A DNA stretch of 54,640 nt from a bacterium (GTDB taxonomy: Bacteria; UBP14; UBA6098), in the NCBI GenBank assembly GCA_023145965.1, contig JAGLDC010000066.1, forward strand, positions 1 through 54,640, in the 5' to 3' direction. The translations under genes and the position numbers were made by a program. The notes below the pieces were generated by a model. That model was not told the DNA's origin. It saw nothing but the letters and a program-made list of their open reading frames with translations, and did no database searches. Shown here piece by piece: positions 18,841-27,291 of this stretch (position 1 is its first letter; each line of letters opens with the position of its first letter).

Positions 18841-18870
18841 ATCGCTTTCTATTGAATTTATTTAATTAGA

Positions 18871-18898
18871 ATTATATTTCTCAAAGGAAATTTTGCAA
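18871..18898 (-). promoter_or_regulatory. tyrS: Putative sigma-70 promoter for tyrS
   Basis: On the - strand, TTGCAA (18893-18898), a 16-base spacer and TATAAT (18871-18876). The rest of the 276-bp gap to folD is AT-rich with no gene, and I see no T-box signature. Confidence 0.45.
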
Positions 18899-19116
18899 CA
18901 GATTATTAGAGTTCTTGGGTTGAAAAAACAAGGGATATGATGAACTCACAGAATTTTAGCAAGCTCCTGATCACCAAAACCTTCACATGAGAAGAATAAT
19001 AAATATTATTTTCTATAATACCATATTTTTGGAAATTGCTCGCTATCTAGGTAAAAAAAACTAAACGATCGCAACTTAAGAAATATATCCGTAATCATCA
19101 TCCGCAGTAATAAAGA

Positions 19117-19968
19117 TTATATTCCGAGTCTGCGTTCAGCTGCTTCCGTTGTTTGAGCTATCAAGGTAGCGATAGTCATCGGGCCGACACCACCGGGAAC
19201 AGGCGTATATGCTGAGCTTTTCGGTGCAGCGTTTTCGAGATCGACATCTCCACATTTCTCGACTGGATGATAACCGGCGTCGATAATAATCGCGCCTTCC
19301 TTTATCCAATCGGCCTTGATGAACCTCGGGATACCTACCGCGCCAACAACAATATCCGCCGTGCGAACTATAGAAGGCAGGTCGGTCGTCCTAGAATGGC
19401 AAATGGTCACTGTTGCATGGCGGTTTAAAAGCATCATGGCTAAAGGTTTTCCTAAAATCGGGCTTCTTCCGACAACAACAGCATGTTGGCCCTTGGGGTT
19501 TATTTGATAGTGATCAATTATCCTCATAATCCCGGCCGGAGTGGCGCTCCCGAAGGCGAACTCGCCCATAGCCATCTTGCCAAATCCAAGACTAGTTACA
19601 CCATCGACATCCTTTTCGAGAGCTATTCGATCAAAACAAGCTCGTTCATCTATCTGATTTGGCACCGGATGTTGAAGCAATATCCCCTCGACCGCAAGAT
19701 CATCGTTAAGCTCGTCGATCTTCATTAGGAGTTGTTCGGTTGTTGTTTCTTTCGGTAACTCAATTTTACGAGACTCCATGCCCACTCTCTTGCAAGCATT
19801 ACCCTTCATCTTAACATAGATCGCTGATGCCGGATCCTCACCAACAAGAATTGTAGCTAAAACAGGAACTCTTCCACCAAGTTCGACAATCTTTTTTACC
19901 CTCTCGATAAGCGAACTTTCTAATTTTTTTGATAGCTGTTTACCTTCGAGTATAATAGGCTCTCCCAT
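19117..19968 (-). CDS. folD: Bifunctional methylenetetrahydrofolate dehydrogenase/cyclohydrolase
   Basis: Converts 5,10-methylene-THF to 10-formyl-THF with NADP, in one-carbon metabolism. Family signatures are visible: [13 protein letters not shown] with the catalytic Lys (about residues 51-63), [13 protein letters not shown], the KDVDG substrate loop, and the dinucleotide-binding [14 protein letters not shown], with [13 protein letters not shown] near the C-terminus. At 283 aa it has the usual length. It is a single gene under its own promoter. Confidence 0.96.
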   Translation of the reverse strand: MGEPIILEGKQLSKKLESSLIERVKKIVELGGRVPVLATILVGEDPASAIYVKMKGNACKRVGMESRKIELPKETTTEQLLMKIDELNDDLAVEGILLQHPVPNQIDERACFDRIALEKDVDGVTSLGFGKMAMGEFAFGSATPAGIMRIIDHYQINPKGQHAVVVGRSPILGKPLAMMLLNRHATVTICHSRTTDLPSIVRTADIVVGAVGIPRFIKADWIKEGAIIIDAGYHPVEKCGDVDLENAAPKSSAYTPVPGGVGPMTIATLIAQTTEAAERRLGI

Positions 19969-20000
19969 AATACAATCCCTCTCTTTTTTATGTTTGGTTG

Positions 20001-20029
20001 AATATATTGCCTTAAAGAGTTTCAGTCAA
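20001..20029 (-). promoter_or_regulatory. folD: Putative sigma-70 promoter for folD
   Basis: On the - strand, TTGACT (20024-20029), a 17-base spacer and TATATT (20001-20006), about 33 bases before the ATG. Confidence 0.5.
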
Positions 20030-20062
20030 CCTCGAAATGCTTTGAAGTAAACTCCCCCCTCC

Positions 20063-20167
20063 GGCGCTGTCACGATTTTTGCTATTTCGTAATTTTGGTG
20101 TTTTTTCTATTATTTCCCCGGGCAAAAATCCCCACCAAACAACCACCATCCCACTCGTGCCAGCGCC
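20063..20167 (+). repeat. Dispersed intergenic hairpin element, copy 2
   Basis: The outer stem is GGCGCTG (20063-20069) with CAGCGCC (20161-20167). TCACG (20070-20074) faces CGTGC (20156-20160) with four of five pairs. The inner arm is GATTTTTGC (20074-20082) with GCAAAAATC (20122-20130). The C/A-rich linker 20131-20155 is unpaired. It lies between the divergent folD and nfnA promoters. Confidence 0.85.
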
Positions 20168-20405
20168 TAACTATAGGTCGTTTTAATCAGGGCACAAGCC
20201 CTGATCAAACGCCGGAATTTCTTTGCCACATAAATAAAGTTCATTTTGGGCGTCGGATTTATTCGTTAGACGGAAAGCTGGCTTTCCATCGGCGAATAAA
20301 TCAGCGAAAGGCCGGAATAAAATATGCATTAAGGAACTCGATTTTCACCCGGCCTAACGCCAGCCTTTGAGGCCATAGGTCGAGAAGGCCGACGCCCCGG
20401 CGACA
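20168..20405. repeat. Highly structured intergenic block with several hairpins
   Basis: It fills the folD-nfnA gap directly after repeat copy 2. Hairpin A is ATCAGGGC (20186-20193), loop ACAA, GCCCTGAT (20198-20205), extended by CGTTT (20179-20183) with AAACG (20207-20211). Hairpin B is GATTTATTCG (20256-20265) with CGAATAAATC (20293-20302), with nested GGAAAGC/GCTTTCC (20272-20278/20281-20287). ATAGGTCG occurs twice (20173, 20385), and CCTAAC twice (20165, 20351). A 91-codon reading frame crosses the block but shows no protein-like features. It may be a composite palindromic repeat or a structured RNA. Confidence 0.55.
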
Positions 20406-20464
20406 GTGAAGGCATATTATTAGGGGCATTGTCAAGTAATAATGATTTGTTTTACTTTTTCAAG

Positions 20465-20493
20465 TTGACATATTGTTGCAATTTGAATATTTT
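20465..20493 (+). promoter_or_regulatory. Putative sigma-70 promoter for nfnAB
   Basis: TTGACA (20465-20470), a 17-base spacer and TATTTT (20488-20493), about 38 bases before the nfnA ATG. Confidence 0.55.
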
Positions 20494-20531
20494 CCAGAAA
20501 TCCGATAATTTAGGCCTTCAATGGAGATTAA

Positions 20532-21368
20532 ATGAACGAAATTATATTGAAAAAAGCGCTTTCAAGTGATGTCAAGCAATATGAAGTGAACTCTCCACTT
20601 ATTGCCAGTAAAGCACTTCCCGGACAATTCGTTATAATTCGATTATCGCAGAAAGGTGAGCGTATCCCGCTTACAATAGCAAATTGCGATACTCTGAAAG
20701 GAACTATAACGCTTATAGTCCAGGAGGTTGGAAAAACGACTCGACAGATGGGGCATTTTTCCGAAGGTGATATTATTCCCGATATAGCTGGTCCTTTAGG
20801 AACACCGAGTGAGATACACAATTTCGGCACCGTAATTATGGTTGGAGGAGGAATAGGCATTGCGCCCATATACCCTATTGCTAAAGCGATGAAAAAAGCC
20901 GGCAATGAAGTAATTTCTATAATAGGTGCTCGATGTAGCGATCTACTGTTCTTTAAGGATATACTCACCGCCTGTTCCGATGAGCTTATTGTTACCACTG
21001 ATGATGGATCTTGTGGACAACAAGGCTTTGTAACAGATGTGCTGAAAACAATCATCGCCTCAGGGAAGAAAATTGACAGAGTAATAACTATCGGGCCGGC
21101 CATTATGATGAAAATGGTTGCAGAGGTTACTAGACCTTTTAGCATCCCGACCATAGCCAGTCTGAACTCTATCATGGTCGATGGCACAGGTATGTGTGGC
21201 GCATGCCGTGTCGAGGTTGGCGGTGAGACGAAGTTTGCGTGTGTCGATGGCCCTGATTTCGATGCTCATAAAGTCGATTTCAATTTATTGATGCAGCGAC
21301 TTGCAACATATATCCCCGAAGAGAAGGAATCCTCCGAACATTATTGTCGTTGTAGCGAATCAAAATAA
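20532..21368 (+). CDS. nfnA: NfnA-type subunit: ferredoxin-NADP+ reductase/sulfide dehydrogenase FAD subunit
   Basis: Small subunit of the electron-bifurcating NADH-dependent ferredoxin:NADP+ oxidoreductase, also annotated as SudB. A ferredoxin-reductase beta-barrel with PGQFVIIR and RIPLTIAN binds FAD. The NAD-binding domain has VGGGIGIAPIYPIAKA (about 97-112). The C-terminus DGTGMCGACRVEVGGETKFACVDGPDFDA carries the Cys/Asp ligands of the [2Fe-2S] cluster. At 278 aa it has the usual length. It is followed by nfnB after 7 bases, forming the expected two-gene operon that balances NADH, NADPH and ferredoxin in anaerobes. GGAG precedes ATG. Confidence 0.9.
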   Translation: MNEIILKKALSSDVKQYEVNSPLIASKALPGQFVIIRLSQKGERIPLTIANCDTLKGTITLIVQEVGKTTRQMGHFSEGDIIPDIAGPLGTPSEIHNFGTVIMVGGGIGIAPIYPIAKAMKKAGNEVISIIGARCSDLLFFKDILTACSDELIVTTDDGSCGQQGFVTDVLKTIIASGKKIDRVITIGPAIMMKMVAEVTRPFSIPTIASLNSIMVDGTGMCGACRVEVGGETKFACVDGPDFDAHKVDFNLLMQRLATYIPEEKESSEHYCRCSESK

Positions 21369-21375
21369 GGAAATT

Positions 21376-22773
21376 ATGGCCAAAGTAGCTCCCAAAAAAA
21401 CTCCCATGCCCGAACAAGCACCCGAAATTCGTAAATCGAATTTCGATGAAGTTCCTTATGGATATACAGAAGAGCTCGCAATTGCGGAAGCCACGCGATG
21501 CCTTCAATGCAAAAACAAGCCATGTGTTTCTGGTTGCCCTGTGGAAATAGACATCCCGGCATTCATTAAAAAAATCGCCCAAGGTGATTTCGAGGGCTCC
21601 ATTAAGATATTGAAGCAAAAAAATCTTCTTCCTGCTGTTTGCGGGCGCGTGTGCCCTCAAGAGGAACAATGTGAAAAGGTATGTGTGTTGGGGAATAAAT
21701 TCGAACCGGTTGCAATAGGTCGTTTGGAAAGATTTATTGCCGATTGGGAAGCAAAAAAGGATTCTATCGAATTACCCAAGCTTCCTGCTAAAACCGGCAA
21801 AAAAGTTGCTATTGTCGGAAGCGGACCGGCAGGCCTCACTGTTGCTGGAGACCTAATCCAATTGGGACACGATACTACAATATTCGAAGCCCTTCACGAA
21901 CCGGGAGGCGTCTTAGTATATGGCATCCCCGAATTTAGACTTCCAAAAAAGATAGTTGCGCGTGAGGTTGACTACCTGATAAAACTAGGTGTCAAGATAG
22001 AAACAAATTTCATTGTTGGCCGCAGTAAAACCGTTGATGAGCTTTTGCAGGAATTTGATGCAGTTTTTCTGGGCACCGGAGCTGGGCTTCCTTGGTTCAT
22101 GTTCATACCCGGCGAAAACTCGAAGGGCATATATTCTGCAAACGAATACCTCACTCGGTCAAATTTAATGAAGGCCTATAGATTCCCTGAATACGACACT
22201 CCTATAATGCGCGGTGAACGCGTAGCCACTGTGGGAGGAGGTAATGTTGCCATGGATTCCGCGCGAACCGCTCTACGCCTCGGCGCCAAAGAATCTATAA
22301 TAATATACCGACGCTCACGAGAAGAGATACCTGCTCGCGACGAGGAGATCGAACACGCTATCGAAGAGGGCGTTAGATTTCAGTTTCTTACTAATCCTGT
22401 TGCTTATCACGCCAATACCGAGGGTTGGGTTACCGATGTCGAATGCGTCAGTATGGAACTTGGCACACCTGATGCCTCCGGTAGAAGAAGGCCTGTTGTC
22501 ATTGAAGGCTCAAACTTCAAGATACCCATCAATACTGTCATCGTTGCTATTGGGAACTCTCCAAATCCGCTTATATCACAAACCACCCCCGGTCTTGTAA
22601 CCACCAAATGGGGAACCCTTGAAACCGACCAAACAACTGGTAAAACCACAAAAATAGGCGTATTTGCTGGTGGGGACATCGTTACTGGAGCAGCAACGGT
22701 GATTTTGGCCATGGGAGCAGCTCGTATAGCCGCCCGTTCCATCGATGAGTTTCTACAAACCGGGATTTGGTAA
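21376..22773 (+). CDS. nfnB: NfnB-type subunit: glutamate synthase small-subunit-like NADPH oxidoreductase
   Basis: Large subunit of NfnAB (GltA/SudA family), holding two [4Fe-4S] clusters and the bifurcating FAD. CLQCKNKPCVSGCPVEIDIP and CGRVCPQEEQCEKVCVLG near the N-terminus hold the cluster cysteines. GSGPAGLTVAGDL is the FAD Rossmann motif, and GGGNVAMDSARTALRLGA the NADPH-binding one. The C-terminal GVFAGGDIVTGAATVILAMGAAR is the conserved FAD loop. I start at ATG 21376 (AAGGAA upstream, 7 bases after nfnA); an upstream in-frame start at 21301 would overlap nfnA by 68 bases. A single-gene glutamate synthase role is unlikely given the NfnA partner. Confidence 0.92.
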   Translation: MAKVAPKKTPMPEQAPEIRKSNFDEVPYGYTEELAIAEATRCLQCKNKPCVSGCPVEIDIPAFIKKIAQGDFEGSIKILKQKNLLPAVCGRVCPQEEQCEKVCVLGNKFEPVAIGRLERFIADWEAKKDSIELPKLPAKTGKKVAIVGSGPAGLTVAGDLIQLGHDTTIFEALHEPGGVLVYGIPEFRLPKKIVAREVDYLIKLGVKIETNFIVGRSKTVDELLQEFDAVFLGTGAGLPWFMFIPGENSKGIYSANEYLTRSNLMKAYRFPEYDTPIMRGERVATVGGGNVAMDSARTALRLGAKESIIIYRRSREEIPARDEEIEHAIEEGVRFQFLTNPVAYHANTEGWVTDVECVSMELGTPDASGRRRPVVIEGSNFKIPINTVIVAIGNSPNPLISQTTPGLVTTKWGTLETDQTTGKTTKIGVFAGGDIVTGAATVILAMGAARIAARSIDEFLQTGIW

Positions 22774-22880
22774 ATTTAACTTTGGTTTTGTTATTTTAGC
22801 TCAAACTTAAAAGCGGAGCCAATTTGTTATTATCCGTTTGAAAATAAATATAAAACCCCTGATTAACAAAGGTTGAAGAA

Positions 22881-23873
22881 ATGAGTAATCCAATAGAATC
22901 CGATATAAAACTACTCCATGATAAAGCCCCGCTGATCGATCTTCACGCGGATACTTTCTCATCATTAGAAAGCACCAGCGATTTTACATCTGCTTGGCTT
23001 AAAAAACACATAGACCTTCAACGCATGTTAAAAACCGGTTTATGGGCCGAGGCATTTAGCCTTTTCGTTTATCCAAAATGGGGGCGGGAAAAACCTAAAC
23101 GATGGCATAAAATAGCAATTCGTGAGCTGGAAAACATAGAAAACGCTGTTCAAAACTCCCAAGGGCAATTTGCGATAGCCCACAATAGCGCCGAAATCAT
23201 TGCAAACAAAGCTAAAGGTGTAGTTAGTGCTGTTATCGAAATCGAGGGATTGCACAGCCTTCTCGGGGAACTGAACGAGATAAATAATTTCTTCAATCGA
23301 GGCGTTCGCATTTTCACTTTAACCTGGAATAACTCAAACGACTGGGCAACATCGTGCATGGCACCAACCGCCAAAACCGAAGGGCTCACAGAAGATGGAA
23401 TCGAAGCAGTTCGCAAAATCGATTCCCTTGGAGGCTTCATAGATTTTTCGCATTCGGGTGAGCAAACATTTTGGCAAACGATGGATATAATCGAGCGTCC
23501 ACCTATTTGCACTCATTCGTGTTGCATGGCTCTTCAAACATCACCGCGCAATCTCACCGATGAACAAATTTCAGCAATTATAGACAAGAATGGCATTATC
23601 GGGGTCAATTTTTATCCCGCTTTTCTTTCGCCAAAGGATAAATCTGAGGTTACTTCGGTGGATATAGTTGACCATATTGAACATATAATTTCACTCGGTG
23701 GTGAAGGCAATGTCGGACTCGGTTCTGATTTCGACGGCATAAGCCACCTTCCAACGGATATCGATGATTGCACCGGCCTTGCCAATATAACGCGAGAGCT
23801 TATTCGCCGAGGTTTTTCCGAAGAGAAAATACTCAAAATACTTGGTGGCAATTTTTTAAGGGTATTCGAATAA
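22881..23873 (+). CDS. Membrane dipeptidase (peptidase M19) family protein
   Basis: Zinc dipeptidase of the renal-dipeptidase family. LIDLHADTF near residue 18 gives the H-x-D ligands, EIEG (about 120) the bridging Glu, and FSHSGEQTFW and CTHSCCMALQTSPRNLTDEQI the later His ligands. VGLGSDFDGISHLPTDIDD is the family's C-terminal signature. At 330 aa it has normal length and no signal peptide, so it is probably cytoplasmic and hydrolyses dipeptides. It follows nfnB by about 107 bases. Usual substrates are L,D- or L,L-dipeptides; specificity is not readable here. Confidence 0.92.
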   Translation: MSNPIESDIKLLHDKAPLIDLHADTFSSLESTSDFTSAWLKKHIDLQRMLKTGLWAEAFSLFVYPKWGREKPKRWHKIAIRELENIENAVQNSQGQFAIAHNSAEIIANKAKGVVSAVIEIEGLHSLLGELNEINNFFNRGVRIFTLTWNNSNDWATSCMAPTAKTEGLTEDGIEAVRKIDSLGGFIDFSHSGEQTFWQTMDIIERPPICTHSCCMALQTSPRNLTDEQISAIIDKNGIIGVNFYPAFLSPKDKSEVTSVDIVDHIEHIISLGGEGNVGLGSDFDGISHLPTDIDDCTGLANITRELIRRGFSEEKILKILGGNFLRVFE

Positions 23874-24166
23874 CCTTGAACCGAAATAAAATTTACCTTT
23901 CCTCTAATCTTAAATCAATAGTCATTAGATTAAAATTCCTCGCCTTTATGTTTACATTAGATGGACTATTTGATATAACTATAACCTCGACTCCCGGAAG
24001 AGTGATATTTACAAGTCGAGTATAAAGTAATTTTATTTCTTTTGATTAAATAGCCCGATTCCAAACTGATTCGTAATAACTTTTTATCGGTCCTGTTATC
24101 TTTTCACACCAAGAGCTTACCTCTTTTTACTTGCGAACATCTGTTCTAATCATTATCATCTCGGCA

Positions 24167-26983
24167 ATGAATCCATTGAATAAAAATAAACTTGTTTCTG
24201 TAGATATAGAGACCACCGGCCTCGATCCCAAAAACAATAGAATCACTGAAATAGCAGCTCTTAGACTAGAAAACGGTGAAATTACCGAAAAATTCGTCAC
24301 ATTCGTTAATCCAAAGATACCTATACCCTTAGCGATTTCGAGACTAACCGGCATCACTGACGAAATGGTCGCCGGCGCACCCTCCGAAAAGGAAGCTATT
24401 ACTGCTTTTTATGAATTCGTAGGAGACTCCGAAATACTTGGTCAGAGTATCGATTTTGATGTTAATTTCATTGCCACTCAAGCTAAAGCAAATGGCCTTA
24501 AAGTTAAGTCTTTTAGAACAATAGACACCATACCTATAGCTATACTCCTTTACCCGAGGGCGCTTCGTTATAATCTCACCTCCCTAGCGGGGCTTTTTAA
24601 GATAGAACACAATAATGCTCACCGCGCTGAGAGTGATGCGCAGGTGACAGCCGAGGTCGCCAGCAAACTATGGCAAAAACTTTTAAGCCTCGACGATAGA
24701 ACTGCGGAAATCCTTTCTGGCCTAGTCCAATCGAGTGGTGATCCAAAATTATCGATGTGGTTTTCCTCCGCCAAGCCTCTATTTAGAGGTGGAAAGACCA
24801 CTCCACCTGAGATCGATACAGCCTTAATCGCCAATTTTGATAATATAACAGGAAATCCATCCGATCCGGCACAATGTCAAATGAGTGAAAATGATATTGT
24901 TAAATTTTTAGGGCCGGATTCACCTATGAAGAGTTACCTCGACGGTTTCGTTGTCAGAGATATGCAAATAGAAATGGCGCAAGCTGTTTTGGATTCACTC
25001 GAATACGACATTTTTCTTCTTGCAGAGGCTGGCACCGGCACAGGCAAATCCTTCGCCTATCTACTCCCATCTATTGCCTTTTCGGCTAAAAAGGGACAAA
25101 AGGTTATTATCTCGACACGAACAAAAAATCTACAGGAACAGTTATATTTTAAGGATATTCCTTCACTTCGCAAAGGGCTGACTTTCGATTTTAGGTCGAT
25201 TCTTTTGAAAGGTCGAGGAAACTACCTTTGTCTGAACAGGTTCAATCGGGTTCTCTCGGACTATACCTCCCTCGGTTACGAAGACCGTGCGGTGGTCTCG
25301 CGACTTTTAGTTTGGTCCGCCGAGACTACCTCTGGAGATATAGCTGAAGTAAGCTCTTTTTATTTAAAGAAACATGCCGCATTGTGGTCTCGTTTGAAAA
25401 GCGAGGCTATATCCTGCATCGGCAAGAGATGTCCATTCAGAGGCAAGTGCTTCCTCAATCGTATTCGTTCCGCTGTAGTAGATGCCCAGATAGTGGTTGT
25501 AAACCACTCATTATTGCTTGCTGAGATAGGAGATACTTCGGTTATTGGAGAATATGATCATGCCATTATCGATGAGGCACACGATATCGAGGAGGTAGCG
25601 GCAGAATATTTCGGAGCAAAGGTAAACTCATGGAATTTCACAACTTCACTCGATGAACTATATCAAGACAGGCTTTCGAGTAAAGGTTTACTTTCTAGCA
25701 TAGCTGAATTTGCTGAGAAACACAAAGATTTACCTGACGACTTCGCAAATTGCTATCAAGCTTGTATTTCTAAAGTGATAACTTTGCGGAGAGAATCCGA
25801 TAATTTCTTTACCACACTTACGAATCAGCTAAATTTGAAATATAAATGGCGCAAAGCACCATACTCGTTGAAAATTCGCTTTTCCCCCGGCGAGGATGTA
25901 TTTGAATCACTTAGGTTTGACATAATTCAACTTGCCAAACATACGAAATCGCTTGTCGATAACCTGAGTTTATTTCTTGTAGCGCTCAATGACATTGAGG
26001 ACGATAATCTCGACGCCCTTCATCATGAAGCATTGGGCCAGATAGCACGCCTTGCCGAAGCTGCAGATGCACTCGAATACTCCTCAGAACCCACCGATCC
26101 TGATTCAGTGTATTGGTGGGAATCCCCTCAAAAACAAGATTCGATAGATTGTGCTGTATGTTGGGCGCCTCTCGATGTCGCTGAGCGGATGTTCGAGGTT
26201 TTTCATTCGCAAAAGAAGTCGCTAGTATTCACCAGCGCGACGATGTCGGTTGCCGACAGCTTCGATTTTGTCAAGGGCCGTTTGGGTCTTAATTTACTCG
26301 ATCCAGAACGGGTAGCGACTTTAAAGCTCGGAAGCCCATATGATTTTTCTGCACAACTTTTGGCCATTTTTCCAGATTTTATTCCCGAACCAAATGCGCG
26401 TGATTATATACCGAAGTTATCGATGCTTATTGAACAAATCAGTAAAGAAACCCGCGCGGGTTCATTGGCTCTTTTCACGAGTTACAGTTTTCTTAGGCAG
26501 GTCTATTCGATAATAACGCCATCATTAGAGGATGAGGGCCTACTTGTTATGGCTCAAGGTATTTCTGGGGGACGAAGCCAACTTACACGCCAATTTATCT
26601 CGGATAAAGAGTCTGTCCTTCTTGGAACACAATCCTTCTGGCAGGGAGTCGATGTCCGCGGTGATGCACTTCAGATCCTGTATTTGACTAAACTACCCTT
26701 CGCAGTTCCCACGGATCCATATGTTGCAGGCCAATGCGAGAGAATTCAACGCCATGGAGGTGATCCGTTTTCATGTTTTACTATCCCGCAGGCTGTAATT
26801 AAATTTCGCCAGGGCGCTGGAAGGCTTATTCGTGGAGAAGAAGATGTCGGAGTGCTGCTTATTTGCGATAAGCGTTTGCTTACTAAATCTTACGGCACAG
26901 TATTTTTATCTTCTTTACCAGTCGAAGTTGAGAGAGCAGCTTCTCTTGGGGAATTGCTATTAAAAATCAAGCGTTTTCTTTAA
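24167..26983 (+). CDS. dinG: DinG-family helicase with N-terminal DEDDh exonuclease domain
   Basis: About 938 aa. The N-terminal domain is a PolC/epsilon-type 3'-5' exonuclease: VDIETTGLDP (D13, E15), GQSIDFDVNFI and HRAESDAQ. The helicase part has Walker A EAGTGTGKS (about 287-295), DEAHDIEEVA and the arginine-rich motif VI FRQGAGRLIRGEED. Cys residues in NYLCLNRF and CIGKRCPFRGKC fit the XPD/DinG [4Fe-4S] cluster. The exonuclease-DinG fusion is the form known from Firmicutes and acts in repair of branched or RNA-containing DNA. I start at ATG 24167, because the TTG at 24131 adds 12 residues unlike the family. Confidence 0.9.
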   Translation: MNPLNKNKLVSVDIETTGLDPKNNRITEIAALRLENGEITEKFVTFVNPKIPIPLAISRLTGITDEMVAGAPSEKEAITAFYEFVGDSEILGQSIDFDVNFIATQAKANGLKVKSFRTIDTIPIAILLYPRALRYNLTSLAGLFKIEHNNAHRAESDAQVTAEVASKLWQKLLSLDDRTAEILSGLVQSSGDPKLSMWFSSAKPLFRGGKTTPPEIDTALIANFDNITGNPSDPAQCQMSENDIVKFLGPDSPMKSYLDGFVVRDMQIEMAQAVLDSLEYDIFLLAEAGTGTGKSFAYLLPSIAFSAKKGQKVIISTRTKNLQEQLYFKDIPSLRKGLTFDFRSILLKGRGNYLCLNRFNRVLSDYTSLGYEDRAVVSRLLVWSAETTSGDIAEVSSFYLKKHAALWSRLKSEAISCIGKRCPFRGKCFLNRIRSAVVDAQIVVVNHSLLLAEIGDTSVIGEYDHAIIDEAHDIEEVAAEYFGAKVNSWNFTTSLDELYQDRLSSKGLLSSIAEFAEKHKDLPDDFANCYQACISKVITLRRESDNFFTTLTNQLNLKYKWRKAPYSLKIRFSPGEDVFESLRFDIIQLAKHTKSLVDNLSLFLVALNDIEDDNLDALHHEALGQIARLAEAADALEYSSEPTDPDSVYWWESPQKQDSIDCAVCWAPLDVAERMFEVFHSQKKSLVFTSATMSVADSFDFVKGRLGLNLLDPERVATLKLGSPYDFSAQLLAIFPDFIPEPNARDYIPKLSMLIEQISKETRAGSLALFTSYSFLRQVYSIITPSLEDEGLLVMAQGISGGRSQLTRQFISDKESVLLGTQSFWQGVDVRGDALQILYLTKLPFAVPTDPYVAGQCERIQRHGGDPFSCFTIPQAVIKFRQGAGRLIRGEEDVGVLLICDKRLLTKSYGTVFLSSLPVEVERAASLGELLLKIKRFL

Positions 26984-27002
26984 ACAAAAAATCAAAGATA
27001 TA

Positions 27003-27030
27003 TTGACAGGCTGTATTTCGTCGTTATAAT
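27003..27030 (+). promoter_or_regulatory. Consensus sigma-70 promoter for the orphan HTH gene
   Basis: Perfect TTGACA (27003-27008) and TATAAT (27025-27030) with a 16-base spacer. Transcription from here would give a leader of about 255 bases before the ATG. Apart from this and a GAAGGAG ribosome binding site the 308-bp gap holds nothing I recognise. Confidence 0.7.
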
Positions 27031-27291
27031 AATTTCCGTGTAGAAAAGTTGGTGAAATGGTACAATTATTGGAAAATTTAATGTTGGTTGTTTGTTTTCA
27101 ACGCCCTATATCAATCGCGCAAACAGCGTATTCATTTAGATAAATTCGATTTACCTTTTTTCCAATCAAGAGGGTGAGTTTTTGGTTTTTGCTATAAAAT
27201 TTTTTTTAGTAAGTAAACACTTTTTAACTTTCAAACGGTAATTATAATACCAAAAAGGCCCCCCGCGCCTATGATTTGAAGGAGTTATAAA

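Noticed and set aside
18841-19116. T-box leader for tyrS
   Set aside because: No T-box consensus, specifier loop or terminator-antiterminator pair is visible; only AT-rich sequence with a promoter.
20164-20271. Possible integron attC site (GCCTAAC at 20164 and GTTAGAC at 20265)
   Set aside because: Both heptamers fit RYYYAAC and GTTRRRY, but the inner L sites and the long stem expected between them are absent, no cassette-like genes follow and no integrase is in the window.
20095-20370. 91-codon open frame on the + strand
   Set aside because: It crosses repeat copy 2 and the hairpin block; the sequence looks like palindrome translation and has no ribosome binding site.
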